Below, piece by piece: positions 60,590 through 64,000 of a stretch of DNA of 64,000 nt. This DNA comes from 13-2-20CM-66-19 sp036273735 (GTDB lineage: Bacteria > Pseudomonadota > Gammaproteobacteria > Steroidobacterales > Steroidobacteraceae): the NCBI GenBank assembly GCA_036273735.1, contig DASUHA010000101.1, positions 1 to 64,000 on the forward strand, in the 5' to 3' direction. Made by a program: the position numbers and the translations under genes. Position 1 is the stretch's first letter. Each line of letters starts with the position of its first letter. The notes below the pieces were generated by a model. The model worked only from the letters and a program-made list of their open reading frames with translations, was not told the origin of the DNA and did no database searches.

Positions 60590-62298
60590 GGCGGCGCATC
60601 CTGCAGGCGGAGGCGGATGTAGCTGCTCGTGAGCCACTCTACCTCCATGGGCGGCCCCGCATCGTGGATATCCTCTCTCCCGACGTCCTTCCCGGTGCCG
60701 TAGTTGATTTCGGCGAACGCGTTCTTGTTCACATTGACGGTCAGCAGGAGGCGGCTCCCTCGGCCGATCATTCGGCTGAAGACCTGGTCCTGATCGATCG
60801 GAATCGCGGCTTCCTTTCCAGGAGTCAGCAGATGGCGCACGCTCATGTCGGCCGCGTAGCTTGCACGCCTGGTGGAATACGTCAGCTGAAAGAGGCTGCC
60901 GTTCGGCAACATCTCGTACAAGGCGAGCCCGATATCGACATCGCGCTTGTTCACGCGAAGATGGACGACGCCGTCGAGGCCACTCACTTCCCTTGATCGG
61001 GGAAAAGGTGGTGTGAGAAATACATATCCGTTCGACAGATCGGGCTTCTTGCCGAGGATGATGTACGGATAGGAGTCGTTGTTCGACGTCGTACGATCGG
61101 CAAGATTCACTTCCTGGCGCAGAGCGGCCACGTGCTTCGGCGCCGCCGTTGACAGGAGGTACCTGTTTCCGCCCGCTGCCGCGGTCGTCAGATAAAAGCG
61201 CTCGGGCTTACCCATCGCTTCCAGCGAGGGTACGTGACGCCACACGTTCTCACCCATCACCTCGTAGTTCACGCGATCCTGCACGAGCGGCGGGCGCGCT
61301 TTGCCGCGCATCACGAAGTCGAGCCAATCGAAGGTGAGCTTCCAGGTATCGATCTGCGCTGCCGGGTCGATGCGGTAGCCGCGGAGAACCTCCGGCTTGC
61401 GGCGGCCCTGCGAGCCGAAGTGATCCCATGGCCCGGCCACCAGGTAGCTCTGCGCCGCCGGGTTGTAACGTCGGAAATCGTCGAAGTATCCGATCGCCGT
61501 GCTGTCGCCGTAGTACCCCGTTATGGTGAGGACCGGCATGTGGATCCGCGCATAGTCATCGCGATACGGGCTCATGCGCTGCCAGTAGGTATCGTAGCCG
61601 GGATGCTCCAGCGACTCGTGCAGCCACGGATTCGGGACGCCGGCAACGGCGTCGATGTCGTAGTAGGAGCGGCCGCTTCGATACCAGCGCATGGGCAGTG
61701 TCGCCCATTTGTGATCTTTGTAAGTCGTGTCGTCGATCGTCCTGTTGTCAGTCGTGTAGTAGATCCAGGCATAGTTTGCGAGGATGAAGATGTTGTCCTG
61801 CATGGGCAGGCCGTTGCCCGGATTGTTGGGCACCACGGGGACGATCGTCCTGAGGTGCGGATTGGCGAGCCGCGCGGCGGCCCACTGCGTAAAGCCGTCA
61901 TAGCTGCCGCCCATCATGCCTACCTGGCCGTCGCTCCACGGTTGCTTCGCGATCCAGTCGATGACGCTGTTCGCATCTTCTCCGTCATGTTCGTAGGGCG
62001 TGATCCTCTGGGGACTGCAGGCCTTGCCGCGGGCGTACGCAATCACGCCCACATAGCCACGATCAGCAGCGTATTCGACGCGTTCCAGGTCTCCCTTGGG
62101 CTCGACGTAGATGGTGAACTCGAGCGCCGCAGGGTGCCGCAGGGTGCCGGCCGGTCGGACGATCAAGGCGCAGAGAGTTGCTCCGTCGGCGGTGGGAATG
62201 CGGACGTCTCGCTCGATGACGTGCGTGCCTCCCATGGCTGATCCGGTGAGGAAGGCAAGCATAGTGAGCGCAGAACGCGTGAATCCGACAGCCTTCAT
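60586..62298 (-). CDS. exported CocE/NonD-type X-Pro dipeptidyl-peptidase-like hydrolase
   Basis: Serine hydrolase of 570 residues with a signal peptide (FTRSALTMLAFLTGSAMG). S15/CocE marks: VRIPTADGATLCALIVRP, RGYVGVIAYARGKACS, nucleophile Ser in GMMGGSYDGFTQW (about residue 132), Asp in the GYYGDSTAIGYFDDF region and His in GPWDHFGSQGR. The C-terminal jelly roll (DGVVHLRVNKRDVDIGLALYEMLPNG) is typical of the family. It hydrolyses acyl esters or X-Pro peptides; the substrate is unknown. ATG at 62298 with GGGG upstream is preferred to the one six codons before. Confidence 0.87.
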   Translation of the reverse strand: MKAVGFTRSALTMLAFLTGSAMGGTHVIERDVRIPTADGATLCALIVRPAGTLRHPAALEFTIYVEPKGDLERVEYAADRGYVGVIAYARGKACSPQRITPYEHDGEDANSVIDWIAKQPWSDGQVGMMGGSYDGFTQWAAARLANPHLRTIVPVVPNNPGNGLPMQDNIFILANYAWIYYTTDNRTIDDTTYKDHKWATLPMRWYRSGRSYYDIDAVAGVPNPWLHESLEHPGYDTYWQRMSPYRDDYARIHMPVLTITGYYGDSTAIGYFDDFRRYNPAAQSYLVAGPWDHFGSQGRRKPEVLRGYRIDPAAQIDTWKLTFDWLDFVMRGKARPPLVQDRVNYEVMGENVWRHVPSLEAMGKPERFYLTTAAAGGNRYLLSTAAPKHVAALRQEVNLADRTTSNNDSYPYIILGKKPDLSNGYVFLTPPFPRSREVSGLDGVVHLRVNKRDVDIGLALYEMLPNGSLFQLTYSTRRASYAADMSVRHLLTPGKEAAIPIDQDQVFSRMIGRGSRLLLTVNVNKNAFAEINYGTGKDVGREDIHDAGPPMEVEWLTSSYIRLRLQDAPP

Positions 62299-62400
62299 CG
62301 TAAACCCCGTTGGCAAGTGCGGGGTAGTCTACGGCAGCTCAGGGCGACCAGCCTCAGCTGCTGATGGCCGCTTCCCGCGTACGCGGGTACCGGACCTGCC

Positions 62401-64000
62401 CTAGTCCGCCTCGGCATATTCGCCCGACTCGCCGGGCTCGGCGTGACGGCGCCTGCCGGCCTCGAGCAAGGCGGCGAACTGCTGCGCCGGCAGGGGCTTG
62501 CTGTGCAGGTAGCCCTGCGACTGGTCACAGCCGAGCTGCCACAGGGTATCGAGCTGCGCCTGGGATTCCACGCCCTCGGCAACGACCACGAGGTTGAAAG
62601 CGCGCGCGATCGAGATGATGATCGACACGAGCCGCCTGCTGCGCGCATCCCCGATCATCTCGCTGATGAAGCTGCGGTCGATCTTGAGGGTGTCGATCGG
62701 CAGGTGAGCGATCCTGCTCAGCGAGGAATAGCCGGTGCCGAAGTCATCGATCGAGATGTTGATGCCCGCGGCGCGCAGCATCTTCAGCTTGTTGATGACG
62801 GCTGAGGAGTCACCGGTGAGGGCGCCCTCGGTGATCTCCGCGTCAATCCCGCAGGCCACCGTCGCCCAGGGATGAGTGTGCTTGAGGAAGCGGCCGACGA
62901 AGTCCGGCTGGCGCAACTGAATCGGCGAGATATTGACTGCGATGCGCACGGCGGCGAGGCCTTGCTCCAGCCACTCGCGGCAATCGCGCGCGGCGCGCTC
63001 GATCACCCACTCGCCGACGTCGATGATGAGGCCGCTCTCTTCCAGGATCGGGAGGAATTTCGCCGGCGATACCAGGCCCGAGTCCGGGTCGTTCCAACGA
63101 ATGAGCGCCTCGGCGCCTTCGATGCGCCGCGTCTTGACACCGATCTTGGGCTGATAGTGGAGCTCGAACTGATGGCGCTCGAGCGCCATGCGCAACTTCC
63201 TCTCGAGCGCAACACGGGCCAGCGCCTCGGCGTGCCGTTCGGCGCTGTAGTGTCCGCGCCGTTGGCCGCTCTCCTTGGCGCCGCGCAGCGAGGCTTCCGC
63301 CCGGTTGACCAGCGTGTCCGCGTCCCGGCCGTCCTCAGGATAGGCGGCGATGCCGCTGCGCGCGGCCACCGGCAGATCCTTGCCCTGGAGCGAGAAGGAC
63401 TCGGCAAAGAGCTGATCGAGCTGCTCGCTCAGCTCCTCGGGGCCTGCCGCCGGCATCGGTTGCACCAGCGCGAACGTTCCGCCGCCGAAATGCGCCAGAT
63501 GCTCCGTGTCCTCGAAGCGGCGCTTGAGACGGTCGGAGAGAAGCTGCAGGAGCTGATCGCCCGAGTGCCGGCCAAACCCGTCGTTGATGGCGCTCAGGTT
63601 CTGCACGTCGAGCACTACGACCGCATGGCGCGCGCCGAGGCGGGTGGAGTCACCGAATATCCGGCCGAGGCGCTCGCAGAAGAGGGCGCGCTTGGCGAGG
63701 CCCGTGAGCACATCGAAATAAGAGAGGAGACGCACCCTGCTGTCCTGGCGCAGGTACTGCAGCCCGAAAGAAAGGTTGGCCGCCATCTCCCGCAACATGG
63801 CGATCTCTTCCTCGGGGATGGCGCCTGGCTCCCGCGGGGACACCCCCAGGGCGCCGACGATGGTTTTGTCGACGATCAGCGGCAGGCCGATCACGGCGAT
63901 GCCGGTCGCCTCCGCGTCCTGACAGGCAAAGGGAGCCGCCGGATCGCGAGACTTGTTGCGGCTCTGTTCGGCGCGAGTCATCCGCTCCTCCAGGAGCTCA
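62401..64000 (-). CDS. GAF-GGDEF-EAL cyclic-di-GMP protein, N-terminus outside the window
   Basis: At least 533 residues, open to the window edge. A GAF-type end (GIAVIGLPLIVDKTIVGALGVSPREPG ... EEIAMLREMAANLSFGLQYL) precedes a GGDEF domain whose active-site text is GGGTFAL, so it is probably not an active cyclase. The EAL domain keeps its catalytic residues: EALIRW, NISPIQL, AEITEGAL, SIDDFGTGYSSL, LKIDRSF, VAEGVES and QGYLHSKPLP. It is likely a c-di-GMP phosphodiesterase regulated by the GAF domain. It ends in TAG. Confidence 0.88.
   Translation of the reverse strand, partial: ELLEERMTRAEQSRNKSRDPAAPFACQDAEATGIAVIGLPLIVDKTIVGALGVSPREPGAIPEEEIAMLREMAANLSFGLQYLRQDSRVRLLSYFDVLTGLAKRALFCERLGRIFGDSTRLGARHAVVVLDVQNLSAINDGFGRHSGDQLLQLLSDRLKRRFEDTEHLAHFGGGTFALVQPMPAAGPEELSEQLDQLFAESFSLQGKDLPVAARSGIAAYPEDGRDADTLVNRAEASLRGAKESGQRRGHYSAERHAEALARVALERKLRMALERHQFELHYQPKIGVKTRRIEGAEALIRWNDPDSGLVSPAKFLPILEESGLIIDVGEWVIERAARDCREWLEQGLAAVRIAVNISPIQLRQPDFVGRFLKHTHPWATVACGIDAEITEGALTGDSSAVINKLKMLRAAGINISIDDFGTGYSSLSRIAHLPIDTLKIDRSFISEMIGDARSRRLVSIIISIARAFNLVVVAEGVESQAQLDTLWQLGCDQSQGYLHSKPLPAQQFAALLEAGRRRHAEPGESGEYAEAD

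Noticed and set aside
1..64000. CRISPR arrays, prophage or complete insertion sequences
   Set aside because: No regularly spaced repeats, integrase/transposase genes or phage structural genes were seen.

Overview
The window is high-GC chromosomal DNA from a gammaproteobacterium, most likely a Xanthomonadales/Nevskiales/Steroidobacter-type environmental heterotroph. The main evidence is the conserved order thrS-infC-rpmI-rplT-pheS-pheT-ihfA-MerR followed by tRNA-Pro, with uvrB next to an aspartate aminotransferase gene. Large TonB-dependent receptors and many Tat-exported enzymes fit that placement. No rRNA, prophage, CRISPR array or complete insertion sequence was seen.

Layout. (1) 1-6.6 kb, metal handling: a Cu+-type P1B-ATPase with YHS and metal-binding N-terminal modules, interrupted by one in-frame TGA; a TPCP-class P1B-5 ATPase fused to a hemerythrin domain; a cytochrome b561; and a small exported Cys/Met/His-rich protein. 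(2) 6.8-13.2 kb: a VOC remnant, tRNA-Asn, a DUF2784 protein, an aminotransferase, uvrB, an AI-2E-family permease and tRNA-Val. (3) 13.3-20.8 kb: the translation cluster. Here thrS carries an in-frame TAG exactly where a conserved Trp is expected, at the boundary between the editing and catalytic modules. infC begins with a rare AUC codon. (4) 21-32 kb, accessory genes: cupin, S9-peptidase remnant, DHA2 exporter, PRC-barrel protein, lipoprotein, a TonB receptor coupled to a Tat-exported FAD oxidoreductase, an ankyrin protein with a small membrane protein, and a PQQ-type beta-propeller. (5) 33-45.7 kb, a hemicellulose (arabinoxylan/galactan) locus: GH10, GH27, an acetyl-esterase-like hydrolase, GH2, two GH51 arabinofuranosidases and a SASA-type O-acetylesterase. 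All are exported; no transporter is present. A 13-bp motif is shared by its two divergent promoter regions. (6) 45.8-49.7 kb: a three-subunit periplasmic GMC dehydrogenase (Tat small subunit, FAD subunit, triheme cytochrome c). (7) 49.8-64 kb: an orphan asparagine-synthetase-like protein, a tripartite heavy-metal RND system, a MarR/VOC divergent pair, a 5'-3' exonuclease, a second copy of the FAD oxidoreductase without a canonical start, a CocE/NonD hydrolase and a GGDEF-EAL protein cut by the window edge.

Functionally, regions 5 and 6 suggest deacetylation and depolymerisation of arabinoxylan-like polymers in the periplasm or outside the cell, with released sugars possibly oxidised by the GMC dehydrogenase into the respiratory chain. 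Regions 1 and 7 together provide copper and divalent-metal efflux. Several gene remnants (VOC, S9, PQQ tail, orphan signal peptide) show gene decay between the active blocks. Two separate TGG-to-stop changes in otherwise intact genes are the most unusual signals in the window.
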